Shown piece by piece: positions 1 through 10,450 of a stretch of 64,000 nt of DNA. The notes under the pieces are model-generated. The model worked only from the letters and a program-made list of their open reading frames with translations. It ran no database searches and had not been told where the DNA came from. Location: assembly GCA_905221615.1 (NCBI GenBank), contig CAJNDT010000003.1, positions 1,364,062 to 1,428,061 on the forward strand, given 5' to 3'. The stretch's first letter is position 1. Each line of letters opens with the position of its first letter. A program made the translations under genes and the position numbers. Origin of the DNA: Symbiodinium sp. CCMP2592. Taxonomy: Eukaryota > Sar > Dinophyceae > Suessiales > Symbiodiniaceae.

Positions 1-1
1 G

Positions 2-101
2 CCCTGCGAGCCTGTGATGCAGGCTAAGCTGCTGCCGAAGCCCCTCCTTAAAGCTTCACGTGGTTTTGGAGATTTAGGCGTGATGGTTTTCAGTTTTGGA
101 C
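2..101 (+). CDS. Exon-like islet, 5' partial, ending at a TIR element
   Basis: Frame 2 is open from the window edge and reads CEPVMQAKLLPKPLL early on. It reaches a GT at 102-103 that is the outer end of TIR element A (GTACTTAGAGG). Read past the GT, the frame stops within three codons. No domain is recognised. The start lies outside the window. Confidence 0.3.
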
Positions 102-102
102 G

Positions 103-226
103 TACTTAGAGGATCATGGGACTTAGTAACTAGGGTTATAATTAAGGTAGCTATACTTATAATTACTTATAACCCCAATTAAGGTACTTATAACCATACT
201 TACTAAGTCCCATGATCCTCCAAGTA
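103..226. mobile_element. TIR element family A, copy 1 (introner-like)
   Basis: The ends are inverted repeats: TACTTAGAGGATCATGGGAC at 103 onward, and its complement (one mismatch) ending at 226. The AT-rich interior is shared, in opposite orientation, with the copy at 17,117 and, in the same orientation, with the copy at 36,063. There is no coding capacity, so this is a non-autonomous MITE-sized element. Exon-like sequence stops at its left edge. Confidence 0.75.
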
Positions 227-455
227 ATGATTAGTTTTCAAGGCTCGGGGGGCAAGGGACTTAGACATGACTGCATCATGGCTCCAGTTCTTTGTGCAGG
301 GCACTTATCCCCCCTCAAGTCTTGCCCGAAGCCCCTAACACCTAAACCGTTTTTACCCTGAGTCCTATGTCGTGAGTTTTGGAGTTCGCTGCCAAGGCTG
401 AGGCTATGAAGCTTTGCCTGGCAGCACCGCAGGTGGCTGTTGGCTAGTTTTATAT

Positions 456-552
456 GGGTAGTTCTCTAAATTAGGCTCCCTCTTGCGTCCTTTATTATAA
501 GGATGCCGTATTATGTTGGGCTCACAACGGACCCTACTTGAGAGAACTACCC
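456..552. mobile_element. TIR element family B, copy 1
   Basis: GGGTAGTTCTCT at 456-467 is matched by AGAGAACTACCC at 541-552, a perfect 12-bp inverted repeat. A second copy with the same TIR core (GGCAGTTCTCTAAATTAGG) lies at 20,592. The interior is unrelated filler. It is a non-coding MITE. Confidence 0.65.
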
Positions 553-692
553 ACAATCTCTTTTCAATTCAATATGATGGTTTCCGGTTTGACGATGTCA
601 CGTTCAGGGATCTAACAAAGTGGGCGAATGCTATCGAAGTTCCAGCTGGATATGCTTTTGTTTTGGCGGAGTGAACATGTATGGTGATAAGC

Positions 693-808
693 TTAATATA
701 GGGGCCTTGATAATTACCTATACTTTTCTGGGGCTCTTTATTATTCTTGTAAATATAGTACAATGGGCCCCGAAACCCTATTCCAATCAATAAAGGACCC
801 TGTAGTAC
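693..808. mobile_element. TIR element family C, copy 1
   Basis: It begins TTAATATAGGGGCCTTGATA and ends in a degenerate inverted copy. The core has the family mark 'GGGGnTC ... GCCCCGAAACCCTATTC'. Other members are at 4,764, 18,310, 28,965, 50,612 and 57,160, with more decayed relatives near 10,470, 14,880, 32,573 and 57,360. It is the commonest TIR family in the window. Confidence 0.6.
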
Positions 809-900
809 TTGAACTTGGGAGTCCCGACCCAGAAAACTTATGGAACCTTCACAATTGAACCGAATTCGTCGAAACCTGGCTACAGGGACCCTTAACTTGG

Positions 901-990
901 CCCTAAACCCTAAACCCTAAGCCCTAAACCCTAAACCCCTAAACCCTAAACCCCTACACCCTAAACCCCAAACCCCCATAAACCTTAAAG
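901..990. repeat. Interstitial telomere-like array, C-rich
   Basis: Tandem CCCTAAA units with single-base variants (CCCTAAG, CCCCTAAA). It is followed after about 80 bp by a G-rich array at 1,071, giving opposed arrays around a short islet. Confidence 0.9.
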
Positions 991-1070
991 CCCTGCTCCC
1001 CAAACTCTAAACGTCAGATCTTTCGGGCGGTATTTTCGGCTTTACACCCATCCCAAACTCCTGATAGTGC

Positions 1071-1118
1071 GGGTTTAGGGTTTAGGGTTTGGGGTTTAGG
1101 GTTTAGGGTTTAGGGCTA
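1071..1118. repeat. Interstitial telomere-like array, G-rich
   Basis: Six to seven TTTAGGG-type heptamers, one of them TTTGGGG. It opposes the C-rich array at 901-990. Confidence 0.9.
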
Positions 1119-1435
1119 AGGGTCCAAGTAATAGATAGAGGCTATTTGGACCCTTAGGAAGGTGTTTTAAGGATTTCAACTACACTGTTTCTATCAGAGA
1201 CCCCTCCAGCTCTCAATTACAAACCAGAAAGCAAAGCTCAAATCCTACCTAGACCTAGACCCCCCGATACTAATTCGGATCATGAGGATGGTACCACTCA
1301 AGTGATCTTGATAAACTCTACCCGGGCTTAGGGCTTTCTGAACCCAGCTGAACCCTAAACCCTAAACCCTATCCCCTAAAAAATCCTAAACCCTAAACCC
1401 TAAACCCCAACAAAGCACAGACCAAACCTTGCCAG

Positions 1436-1504
1436 GTTCACTGCATCAGCGGCAGCGAGCAAACGGCGCTGCAAAAGTACGAGATCGTGCCGGGCAGCCC
1501 ACAA
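1436..1504 (+). CDS. Exon-like islet between opposed telomere-like arrays
   Basis: The segment is 69 nt, exactly 23 codons. The acceptor is TTGCCAG|GTT and the donor CACAA|GTTTAGGGG, where the donor is the first heptamer of the next array. The peptide begins VHCISGSEQTALQKYE. It is GC-richer than its flanks and phase 0 at both ends. It is one of the cleanest examples of a telomere-like repeat supplying the 5' splice site. No domain is recognised. Confidence 0.45.
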
Positions 1505-1966
1505 GTTTAGGGGTTTAGGGGTTAGGTTTCCGCTCGTTAGGGTGGAGAGTTCAGGGTTTAGTCTGTTTGGGATATGGGGTTTTTGGTTTGAAGGTGTCTT
1601 TCTGCCTTCACTCCCAATGGCCTCAAACCCGAAGCCCGAAGCCACCCAGAGGCGGCGTGAAACTCTCCAAACTCCTGTCTGGCATGATGGGTTTAGGGTT
1701 TCGGATAACGCATGCTGGAGATCACCCATCAGTCAGTGATGAGATTTCCATTTCAAAAGCTGCCACCATCGCTCTCCGGAGACGAATTTCGCTGCCTCTG
1801 CTCATGCACTCGCCGCAACAAGACTGGTGTCATATTTGGGTTCAATGTAAGTGCAACTATAGCTATCTCCGCCATTTGCTTCGGCAGCCGCAATGTAACA
1901 TTGCTCGCAAGGCAGTCCTAGCTCTTGGCACTGTCACGGCGGCTGTTCCGAGCCCATGGTCTCATT

Positions 1967-2070
1967 TGGGAGTTTCCGAAAATTCGGGGCACCCTATTTG
2001 GGATCCTTATAATCAGGATCCTAGTATTTAGGGTACTACATTCGGGTCCCCCTATATTCGGAAACTCCCA
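1967..2070. mobile_element. TIR element with TGGGAGTTTCCGAA ends
   Basis: TGGGAGTTTCCGAA at 1,967-1,980 is matched by its perfect complement at 2,057-2,070, and the latter half-site recurs at 2,214-2,227. An inner inverted pair GGATCCT/AGGATCC is nested inside. It is non-coding. Confidence 0.6.
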
Positions 2071-2099
2071 TGGTACTACATTCGGGTCCCCTATATGGT

Positions 2100-2213
2100 A
2101 GAAGCCCAAAAGTTGGACACCCAATAATAGCCTTTATCCTTAAGAGCACAGTAAAGGGATTCCCAGCACTATTTGTGCTTAATCCGGTTTCCAACTTTAT
2201 GGGGTTTACTGTA
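2100..2213. mobile_element. Dispersed TIR element family K, copy 1
   Basis: It shares a core with 9,953-10,066: AAGCCCAAAAGTTGGA on the left, TTCCAACTTT then GGGGTTTAC on the right, and AATCCTTAAGAG-like sequence inside. AAAGTTGG/CCAACTTT form the inverted ends. Confidence 0.55.
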
Positions 2214-2312
2214 TTCGGAAACTCCCATTTGATGGCTTGGGGTTTGTATCAGCTCCAGCTCCGTGGTCTCGGCACGACGCTCTAGCGGCTGGTCGCGCGA
2301 AGTGGCTTAGTC

Positions 2313-2362
2313 TAGGGGTTTAGGGTTTAGGAGTTTGGGGTTTGGGGTTTAGGGTTTAGGGT
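2313..2362. repeat. Interstitial telomere-like array, G-rich
   Basis: GGGGTTTAGGGTTTAGG-type heptamers with TTTGGGG variants. Confidence 0.85.
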
Positions 2363-2854
2363 AGGTGACAAGTTGAGAGCTTTGTATCAGCTTTAACATC
2401 CTACCGTGCATATGCGTGTTTTGTCAGGCAGTTGCAAATCACGTAAGGCTGGCCACACGAGATTGACGGCATGCAATGCTTTGTCGAACTGGCGGTATCA
2501 TATCAGTTATGCGTTTGTGGCAGTATTTGCAATTGGAGTATGGCTGCCTCAGTGTAGAAATCTTCCTGAAGCAGTGAGCTTTCGAAGCCTATGTCATGGA
2601 GTTCATGTCCTTTTTCACACCGAAATAATCAGTTTAGTAGGGTGTTTACATGTCAAGTAGTTTCCTCAGAGGTGTCACTTCGCATGCCCTCCTTGCTTGT
2701 AGGTTAGGGGAGTGTGCGTTTGGCTAGACAGGGCTGCTGGACAACGAGGCCGGTTGCGAAAAGGGTAACACATGCAAACTCTTAGGGGGTTGGGGGTTCC
2801 TTTTTGCAACTGGCGTGTGAACCCTTTTCCGGATGCCCTAAAGCTTGAACCATC

Positions 2855-3010
2855 CTTAACCCTAAACCCTAAACGCTACGCCCGAAACCCGCCCCGAACC
2901 TTCAAATCGCAAAGCCCTAAACCATAGACCCTGAGTCATCCTAAACCGTAAACCCTATCCCGCAAACCCTACATCCTAAAGCCTAAACCCTAAGCCCGAA
3001 ACCCGAAAAC
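2855..3010. repeat. Degenerate telomere-like array, C-rich
   Basis: CCCTAAA units heavily interrupted by CCCGAAA, CCCTACA and CCGTAAA variants. It opposes the G-rich array at 3,085. Confidence 0.8.
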
Positions 3011-3084
3011 CTTTATTACACCTGGATCCTTCAAGTGCGGAAGAACTCCAAGCCTAGAGTCCCCCCGTCAGCCCTTGACTTGTA

Positions 3085-3190
3085 TTGTTCGGGGTCTAGG
3101 GTTTAGGGTCTTGGGTTTAGGGTCTTGGGTCTAGGGTTTTGCGTCCAGGGTTTAGGGTCTACAGGGTTTGGAGTCTGGAGGGGTTCAGAG
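3085..3190. repeat. Degenerate telomere-like array, G-rich
   Basis: GGGTTTAGGGTCTTGGG-type units; the heptamer phase is kept while bases drift. Confidence 0.8.
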
Positions 3191-3195
3191 TTCAG

Positions 3196-3311
3196 AGGAT
3201 TTTTCACAGCGGGCTTCGCATGCTCTCGCAGCGTTTCCAGATGCTTGTTGTGTTCATGCTGCTGCAGAGTACTGGCTGAGTTACTTACTTTCTGGCGCTA
3301 TTAAGTCATGA
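3196..3311 (+). CDS. Exon-like open segment
   Basis: After GTTCAG|AGG the frame stays open for 38 codons to TGA at 3,309-3,311. It reads SQRASHALAAFPDACC in the middle and is Ala- and Cys-rich. It lies downstream of a G-rich array. It could be a terminal exon or a chance ORF; no domain is recognised. Confidence 0.25.
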
Positions 3312-4270
3312 AGAAAGGCCCCGCCATTACCTATGATGCTTTCTTGTAGTTGCCAAGAGTTTATTCGTATCCTACAGCACACCACTTTACGTGTTCAGCC
3401 CCCTATCATAACGGTCTCCTTGCAGGGCGGATAAATGCCTCAGAAAACTCCCATAAACCGTGGAGAACACCTACAAAAACTTTCGAGATCCTCCCCAAGG
3501 CCCCTATAATAACCCAGACCCCCAACATCCTCAACCCCACAACAAGCCCTAAACTCTAAACCCCAAACCCTAAGCCCCTCGAGGCTCAGCCCCCACCGAA
3601 CCCCAGAATGCCTAAACCCTCAAGCCTCAGCCCTAAACGGCAAGGTTGGTCTTCCTGTCCCTGGGTCCAGGGCTCGGCGTTGCCTTGGGGACGTGAGGTA
3701 GGGGTTTGGTTTTAACGTTTTTGGTGTAGTCTAAGTTGCGCTTTTCTGTTGATCAGTGGTCTTTCGCTGTGAGTTTAATGGTGTTTAACGCGGGTTGGGT
3801 TTTTGGGCTTTCGCGTCGAGTCCAGCTCTTCAGGGCTTTAGAGCTCAGTTTCTCCTTTGTCCGGGAAAGACTCTGCTGAAGCTCAGGTTTGTGCTGCTGT
3901 TCAGGGTTTGGGGTTCGCGCGGGCAGGCCTTGTATAGGTTTTAGGGCCTGAGCTAAATTTGTGCCTTTTGTGGGATTCAAGCTGGCGCGGTTGATTGCTT
4001 GAAAGTAGCAATGTCGGGCCTTTGCACACTTGTTTGGCGGGCGTCAGGACTGAGTGGTGTGTCGATTCCTTGGGATTTGAGGGTGACGTTTTGTCTAGGA
4101 TGCCCAGTAGTACCCTTATTCCCTTTTTGTAGTCCTAGGTTCCTTATAAAGTTACCCAATACCAAAAAGAGAGGCCTTTTTATTCTTAGGTTTGGGCTAA
4201 TCCTTTCTCTCTCTCTCTCTCACACGGACTCGAGTCGATCATGCCACTGGCAACCATTTAAAGCAGGCAG

Positions 4271-4470
4271 CCCATGGGCCTGCCCAGCTCCTCGGTGGCG
4301 GCTGGTGGAGGTCACGATCGGCCCAGCTCCTTGGCGGCGGCGTCTGGTGGAGCTGACGATGAGCCATTTTGCCCGCCATGGGCCGATGAGGACGTTTCGA
4401 TGTCCGATTTTGAGCAAGAGTCGCTGCCGGACATCGATGAAATCGATAGCTGGTGGAACCCTCCGGCCAA
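4271..4470 (+). CDS. Exon-like segment, acidic/Ser-rich
   Basis: Acceptor GGCAG|CCC and an ATG at 4,274. The peptide has an Ala/Gly/Ser-rich start (with a duplicated PSS..AA.GG unit of about 40 bp) followed by an acidic stretch DEDVSMSDFEQESLPDIDEI and WW. A GT donor lies at 4,471. The frame remains open to TGA at 4,676. GC content and composition differ from the flanks. The acidic tail looks disordered. The function is unknown. Confidence 0.4.
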
Positions 4471-4763
4471 GTTTCTGAGAAGATGTGTATACTGCTCCGG
4501 TGGGACATCTTCATCTTCGTTGTTGCATACACATCGGCAACTCTTCCGCCATGCCTGCGTTTGGGGTTTTGGTGCCGGTCTAGAAACTTGCGCAGAAACC
4601 CCTTTATACTGTAGCAACCCTCGAGCAGCCCTCGAAAGAAATTCGTATACTAATTCGTACAAAGTTGTGGGTGCTTGAGGTTCAGGGAAGAGTTCACATT
4701 TCAGTGGTCCTGGGTCCTTCGGAACCCAAACCTACTGCTCAAAAGGTTCGGGAACTAGACCTT

Positions 4764-4877
4764 ACAATATAGCGGGCTTACTATTTATTGCCTATACTAT
4801 TCTGGGGGTTCCGCATTTTATGATTATAGTGCAACACACCCCAAAACCATAGTCAAACCTTTAAGGCCCTAATATTA
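4764..4877. mobile_element. TIR element family C, diverged copy
   Basis: It contains the family core (CCTATACTATTCTGGGGGTT ... CACCCCAAAACC) and ends in TTTAAGGCCC plus TAATATTAA. The left TIR is decayed. Confidence 0.45.
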
Positions 4878-5279
4878 AACAGAATCCTAAAATAGATCCC
4901 TGATAGAACTCTTATAGTGCCCTTATAGCGTCCCTTATAGCACCCTAAACCCTAAACCTCGTTGGCGACCTGGCACCCGATGTTACGGCAGAGGGAGGTC
5001 CCGCCGACATCACCAGACCTGCAGCAGAGTGGGCCCTAAACCCTAAACCCCTCAACCCCTTCTTTTAGGGTTCAGGTTCCCTGAGAAGCCCCTTTAAACC
5101 AAAAACGGCACCCGGTTCATTCCTAGCTTACTCTTGGGCCAAGGGTTGCCTTCGTTCTTTTAAGCCCGGTTCGGTTGAGCTTACTTACCCCTAGAAAGCT
5201 CCCCGGTTCTGCATACAAACCCTACGTGTAGAAGTTGTGGGAACCTCCTCGGACAGAGTAGGGTAATTTTTTTGTCCAG

Positions 5280-5322
5280 GCATTCATTGCGAAGCTTCGA
5301 GGGCTTGTCAACTCGCTGAAAC
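5280..5322 (+). CDS. Exon-like islet with strong acceptor
   Basis: The acceptor is a textbook pyrimidine tract, TTTTTTTGTCCAG|G. The 43-nt islet reads AFIAKLRGLVNSLK and ends at a GT donor at 5,323. Continuing past it hits TAA at once. It is an amphipathic helix-like peptide; the family is unknown. Confidence 0.35.
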
Positions 5323-5569
5323 GTTAAAACCCCTACAATTCAACAAAAGCCTAGGCTTAGGCTTTAGGGGTCGGGATGATGAGTTCTTAGACATCTCCTT
5401 ATGGTTTTTTCGTATTTCACTATGCTATATTTCCGAAACCCTTCGAAAGCCCTAACCAAAACTCTCACGAACCCCTTTTACGATCCCTTACAGAGCCCCG
5501 ACACCTTAAACCGGAGGTAAAACAAGCATCACAACCAATAAAGCCCTTGCACAAACGCCACAACCTACA

Positions 5570-5615
5570 GCCTAAACCCTAAACCCTAAACCCCTAAACC
5601 CTAAACCCCTACGCT
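5570..5615. repeat. Telomere-like array, C-rich
   Basis: CCCTAAA repeated about five times just before the islet at 5,636. Confidence 0.9.
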
Positions 5616-5635
5616 ACACCCTACAGCTCTCTAAG

Positions 5636-5721
5636 ACCGGGACACCTTCTGGTTCGACTTTGACTCGGTTTGGCTGAAGAACCCGGTGCCTTTCATCCGG
5701 GCTGCTGAGGCGGGCGCTTAG
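5636..5721 (+). CDS. Exon-like islet, aromatic-rich
   Basis: After CTCTAAG|AC the frame reads RDTFWFDFDSVWLKNPVPFI and stays open to TAG at 5,719. A GC-type donor (GAG|GCGGGC at 5,710) is possible; GC donors are established in dinoflagellates. The FWFDF pattern is faintly like the end of a calpain catalytic domain, but this is too short to assign. Confidence 0.4.
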
Positions 5722-5769
5722 AGTTCAAAAGGGTTTCGGGGTTTAGCGATCTGCTTGGCTACCCAAAGG

Positions 5770-5965
5770 TTGAGGGTTGGGGGTTTAGGGTTCAGGGTTT
5801 CGGGTGCAGGGTTCATAGTTTCGGGTTTAGGGTTCAGGGTTTTGGGTTTCGGGTATTGGAGTTTAGGGTGCAGGCAATTTGGGTTCCAGGTCAGGGTTTC
5901 AGGGTCTGCAGGGTCTAGTGCTTTTAGGGTTTTGGGAGGTGGGGTTTAGTGTTTAAGGTTTGAGG
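5770..5965. repeat. Degenerate telomere-like array, G-rich
   Basis: About 200 bp of GGGTTTAGGGTTCAGGG-type units with drift to GGGTTTCGGG and GGGTGCAGG. Confidence 0.85.
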
Positions 5966-6315
5966 CGTTTAGCCTTTTTTATGGGCCTATGTCGCGTATA
6001 GCCTTTAGGGTCTATGTCGGGTATAGTCTTTATTGAGTTTACCAGGGTCCATACAAACATGCCTCCTTAGGGTCTGTAGGGTTGATTTCCTTAAACCCAC
6101 TTCATAGTATCGGGTCTTTAGTACTAGTAACTACTACTTGTGTTCGTAGTCGTATTCTCACTGAGTCGATAGACCCTTAGTCTTCTGAGGATTCATCAGA
6201 ATACCTGTTGGCACAGATGCTCGTGGCAAAGGGGGAGGGCAGTTTGGGATTTTAGGATCAGAGCTTGGGGTTCTAGGCTTTAGTGTTTAGGGTTGAGGGC
6301 TTGAGGTTTCTCAAG

Positions 6316-6399
6316 AACCAAGAAGTCGCCGACACAGAGGCATTTCGGCATCAAATCCATGCATTGGCCGCCTACAGACAGGATTGCGACAAATCCTGA
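6316..6399 (+). CDS. Exon-like islet
   Basis: After TCTCAAG|AAC the frame reads QEVADTEAFRHQIHALAAY and ends at TGA 6,397-6,399. It looks helical and soluble. It may be a last exon or part of a longer exon with an unseen donor. Confidence 0.3.
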   Translation, partial: NQEVADTEAFRHQIHALAAYRQDCDKS

Positions 6400-6589
6400 C
6401 CTCATGGAAAAACTTGTATGTCCGTTTTGGGTCCCTAGCTAGGGGTTTCGGGTGTGTGGTCTCGCACAAGCTGGAAAGTCTCTGCGGGAGGAATGCCCTT
6501 GATAAACCCAAAGCCCTGAACCCTAGACCCTCTCCAAGCCCCATTCACAGGCTCACAAGCCCTAGAGACCTTCCCGTACCCCAGAAAGC

Positions 6590-6745
6590 CTTAACCTAAG
6601 CCCTAAGCCCTTAGCACTCCTCGAACCCCTAAAGCCTACACTAGCCCTAAGCCATCACCCTAAACCCTAAAATCCTCCACCCTGAAGCCTCTAACCTAAA
6701 CCCTAAGCCATAAATCCTCAACCCTAAACCCCAAACCTTCTGAGA
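6590..6745. repeat. Degenerate telomere-like array, C-rich
   Basis: CCCTAAGCCCTTAG, CCCTAAACC and similar units with insertions. It opposes G-rich sequence from 6,830. Confidence 0.8.
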
Positions 6746-6771
6746 TCCTTGTTTGGGCCCACACACCCCAG

Positions 6772-6836
6772 TGATCAGGCAGCCGACGCCCTAGAGGCCG
6801 AGACGTCGAGCCGGTCCGGGGCTCGCGGACCTTAGG
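6772..6836 (+). CDS. Exon-like islet between opposed arrays
   Basis: Acceptor CACCCCAG|TG and donor TTAGG|GTTTGTGGGG, the donor being the start of a G-rich array. The frame reads DQAADALEAETSSRSG. The segment is GC-rich against AT-richer flanks. The function is unknown. Confidence 0.4.
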
Positions 6837-8581
6837 GTTTGTGGGGTTTGGGACAGTATGACAGGCTGAATCAGCGGGTTAGGGGAGTTAGGGCATATTG
6901 AATTCGGGGTTTAGTTAGTTTAGGGGTTCAGGGAATACTGAATTGATTAAGGGTTTAGGGGTTGCCATACTGAATTAATTGTGGGTGGAGTTAAGGAGTT
7001 TAGGTGGGTTTAGAGCATACTGACTTAAGGGTTTAGGGATAGAGGACTGCATTATGGGTTTAGGGCCTAAAGCTTAGGGGTTTAGGGGATTTAAGGGTTA
7101 CGGGTTTGAGGGTTCCCTATGATCATAGATTTCACTCTTTTCATGCCTTGGCGGAGCACATCAGTCGCTGTTTCCCGTGAATGACCGTCCAGGCCATCAG
7201 TCTTCGGTTGGGAGTTGTAACGCTGGTCAAAGAATGCGGACCTCGTGGAATGTTTACATGTCCTGATACATTACAGGAGATGCGACAAAGATGCGTCTTA
7301 TGTCATCAATGGGTTGCAGGCGTTCGTAGCTTGCGTCGTCCTTACAACACAGCCATCCTGATGTGGTGAAAAAGAGCGATGGGCTTCAGGGTAGGGTGTG
7401 GGGCTTTCATTTTCCTGGGCTTTATGTAAGGTTTTAGGGTTGATATTGGGGTTTGGGGTTTACGTAGGTCTTCAGGGTTTACGGTTTAGGGTTGTGTACT
7501 TTTGTCTCAGGCTTTCAGCATTTAAGGGATGAGTTAGGCTTTGAGGCCCTGAGCGTTTGGGATTTCAGGTTTCGTCGGCTTAGAGCTTCGGGTTTGTATG
7601 GTTTTGGGATTAATGGTTCTGGCTTGAGGGCTTTCGGTTTCGGGTTGAAGGTGTAGGGTTTGGGATTAATGGTTGAGTCTTGTGAGAGCTTGCTCATAAG
7701 AAGATTAGTTGAGTGAGTCAGACTTCTTGCAAACAGCGACGGTAGGACAGTCAATCATGATCGTGTTCGCATCTCGATGGTCATGCTGATAGCTGTTATT
7801 GTTAATGGCGATAAGAAGGCAAGGGCGAGAGCATCGTCATGCGGCTTATCATCGTATGCCAACAAATAATTTCAGCAGTGTTTCCTTGTGAACCATCGCT
7901 TCGGATGCCCCGTTGCAAGTGTAGCATGGCAGAAAACGCTCCCACCCCCTATACCATCAACTCCAGACCCTAAACCCTAATCTGCTAAACCCCTAAACCC
8001 CAAACCCTAAAACTCAAACCCTATACCCTAAACCCTATGCTAGTGGATGCTGTGCCTCCGAGCAGTCGCCCCGAGGTCTCCGTCCATGGTCTTCTCAGCC
8101 ATCGACTTCAACAGCAAGCGCCTGGGCTGTCATATGGTTCAGGGTTGTGGTTTTCGGTGCTGGGCATGGGATAGGGCTCAGAGTTTAGGGTTTCAAGTTT
8201 CGGGTTTGAGATTTGCGGTTTCGGGTTTGGAGATCAAACATGCCGCGCGCCTTCAGGAATGATCTTTCATGCTAAACCCCTAAACCCAAATCCCCTTACT
8301 CTCAACCCTCAACCAGCAAGGCCCCATAAGCCCTAAAAGCAAATCCTTAGATCTCTCGATCGTGTCCTGGATTCTGGTTTCTTTGCCATAGTTGGGTATC
8401 ATTTTATATTTTTATGGATACTTAAACTGTATATTTTTAAGCCTATCCCAGCAATGAACTAGGTTTGGTGTTCAAGTCACCATAAGACTGAAACCCTACA
8501 CGGGCTCGACGCATCGAGGTGGTGTTGCGGCAGGCTCGAGCTTTTACATGGAGCTTCCAAACCCCTCAAGCTCTACCCCAT

Positions 8582-8750
8582 AGGCCCCATAGTAGTTCCT
8601 TTTTGGGATTACCTTATAGGACTCTAAATATGACCCATAGTAGTTCCTTTATGGGAGTTACCTCATAGGATTCTAAATAATATGAGCCCCGAAACTGGAA
8701 CTACTATGGGGCCTATAAGGTAATCCCAAAAAGGAACTACTATGGGGCCT
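8582..8750. mobile_element. TIR element family D with perfect 39-bp ends
   Basis: Positions 8,582-8,620 and 8,712-8,750 are perfect reverse complements over 39 nt. A partial internal repeat of the same motif (CATAGTAGTTCCTTTATGGG) starts near 8,636. The arms show no divergence, so the element is young or the arms are kept identical. It has no coding capacity. Confidence 0.8.
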
Positions 8751-9534
8751 CTAGGTACACCCCGTGGTCCCTTGCAGTTCTCATCCCTCTCAGTGGAATG
8801 TTTTCCAGGAACTGCGCCATGAACGCCTACTTCCTGATCCGGCCGCCGGGGAACTTGGGCCGGAGCCGCCGTTGAGGGTTCGAACAGCTGGAGCTCTGGG
8901 AGTGGGGTGTAGGGAGAGAGCGTGAGGTTTAGGGCGGTGTAGGGCTTGGGGTTTGGCGGCAGAGTTTGAGGTGTTGGGCTTCGAGTTCCGGGTGTCGGGC
9001 CAGAAAGTGGGAGTTCAATTTGAGGTAAAGACCCCGCAGATGCGAAGTCCCCAAACCCAAGACACTTGGACTGCACAATTGTTCTTGGTTTTTGAGCGTT
9101 TTCGGTGTGTTCGGAGGCTTCAAGGGCTTTGGCTTCCTGCCCTGAGCCGCCAGGGAAGAAGGGAGGGCCATGTCCATAGCGAGAGCGAGACGGAGCGACA
9201 GAGCGAGAATCAGACAGATCGATCTTTCGTGAGTAACTGGATAGAACATGTAGCAGAGCATATGAGTCAGCGAAACTGCAGTTGCACCAGGAGAAACCCT
9301 GGCTTTATTACGCCAGCTCCAGCGTTTCGGAAGCTAGCCAATGCCTTATCCCTAAGCCCTCACCCCCGCCCTTAACCCCCAAACCTCTTATGGAATCCGC
9401 ATGAATTAAACATAAGGCCTTGCTTCTCGAATCACGCAGAACCAATAAACCCCAAAAGCGCTCAGCGCCAGTTTCGAGCTAGAACCTCTACTCGACACAA
9501 TCCTGCGCCGTAAACCCCCCAAGCCCGAAGCATC

Positions 9535-9935
9535 AAGACCAGTAACCCTTAAATCCCAGACCCTCAACCCCTAAATCCCTAATCCCTGAACCAAACAAAC
9601 ACTAAGCAACACACTCGAAACCCTTAAACCCCAAACCCTTAAAGCCTGAGCCCGAAACCCTAAACCTAACCCACGAACTCCAAAACTCTGAACCCTGAGC
9701 CCTAAACCCTGAATCCCAGCCCACTAACCCTTAAACCCTAAACCCTAAACCCTAAAGCCCCAAACCGCGAAGCCCAAACCCTGACACCCTAAAACTCTAA
9801 ATCCTGAGCCCTAAGCCGCAAGCCACTAACCCTTAAACCCTAAACCCTGAACCACTACAGCCCTAAAGCCTGAAACCTCAACCCTAAAACCCTACTCTGA
9901 ACCCAAAATATGCTAAACCCGATACTCCTAGACCC
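9535..9935. repeat. Long degenerate telomere-like array, C-rich
   Basis: About 400 bp of CCCTAAA-type units with frequent CCCTGAG, CCCAAAC and CCACTAA variants. Heptamer phase is often lost by 1-3 base insertions. Confidence 0.9.
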
Positions 9936-9952
9936 CCTACACCCCTCTTTGT

Positions 9953-10066
9953 GGAAGCCCAAAAGTTGGAAACCCAATAGCCTCAATCCTTAAGAGTCAT
10001 GTATATAGGGAATTCCAGCACTATTTGGCCTTAATCGGGTTTCCAACTTTGTGGGGTTTACCGTAA
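9953..10066. mobile_element. Dispersed TIR element family K, copy 2
   Basis: AAAGTTGGAAACCC at 9,962-9,975 pairs perfectly with GGGTTTCCAACTTT at 10,037-10,050. It matches the copy at 2,100-2,213 along most of its length. Confidence 0.65.
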
Positions 10067-10067
10067 T

Positions 10068-10169
10068 GTAGGAACCTGATTAAGAAACCCTGGGCCTCTA
10101 ACCCCAAAATAGTAGGATTGATCTAAGGAACCCCAAGAAAGGCCCAAGGTTTCTTAACCAGGTTCCTAC
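10068..10169. mobile_element. TIR element family J
   Basis: GTAGGAACCTGATTAAGAAA at 10,068 pairs with TTTCTTAACCAGGTTCCTAC ending at 10,169 with one mismatch. The inner TGGGCCT/AGGCCCA extends the stem. A diverged relative seems to lie at about 21,800-21,925. Confidence 0.65.
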
Positions 10170-10364
10170 ACTATTATACTACCCTTATAATAGATACCTT
10201 ACAGTCACCCTTACAGACTCCTAAACCCTAAACCCTAACAAAGGCCCAAGGTTACCTCAAACCCTTGGGCGGCCTTTGGAACCCGGCAAGCCGAGGTCGC
10301 GGGGACCTGCCGTCGCCTGGGTGCTGTCGCTGCTCGCCGGAAGCCCCGGGTGCGGGTAGCTTAG

Positions 10365-10450
10365 GGGTTTAGGGTCTGCGTTTAGGGTTAGGGTTTAGGG
10401 TTTAGGGTGGGGTTTGGGGTTTAGGGTAGGGTTTTGGGTGTGGGTAGGGT
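10365..10450. repeat. Telomere-like array, G-rich
   Basis: GGGTTTAGGGTCTGCG, then TTTAGGG and TTTGGGG units. A GC-rich islet (about 10,265-10,360) sits upstream, open in all three + frames, so its reading frame cannot be chosen. Confidence 0.85.

Noticed and set aside
901-1118. True chromosome end
   Set aside because: Arrays are short, degenerate and occur in both orientations across 50 kb, so they are interstitial.
10265-10360. GC-rich islet before the G-rich array
   Set aside because: All three + frames are open and look plausible; not enough to call an exon.
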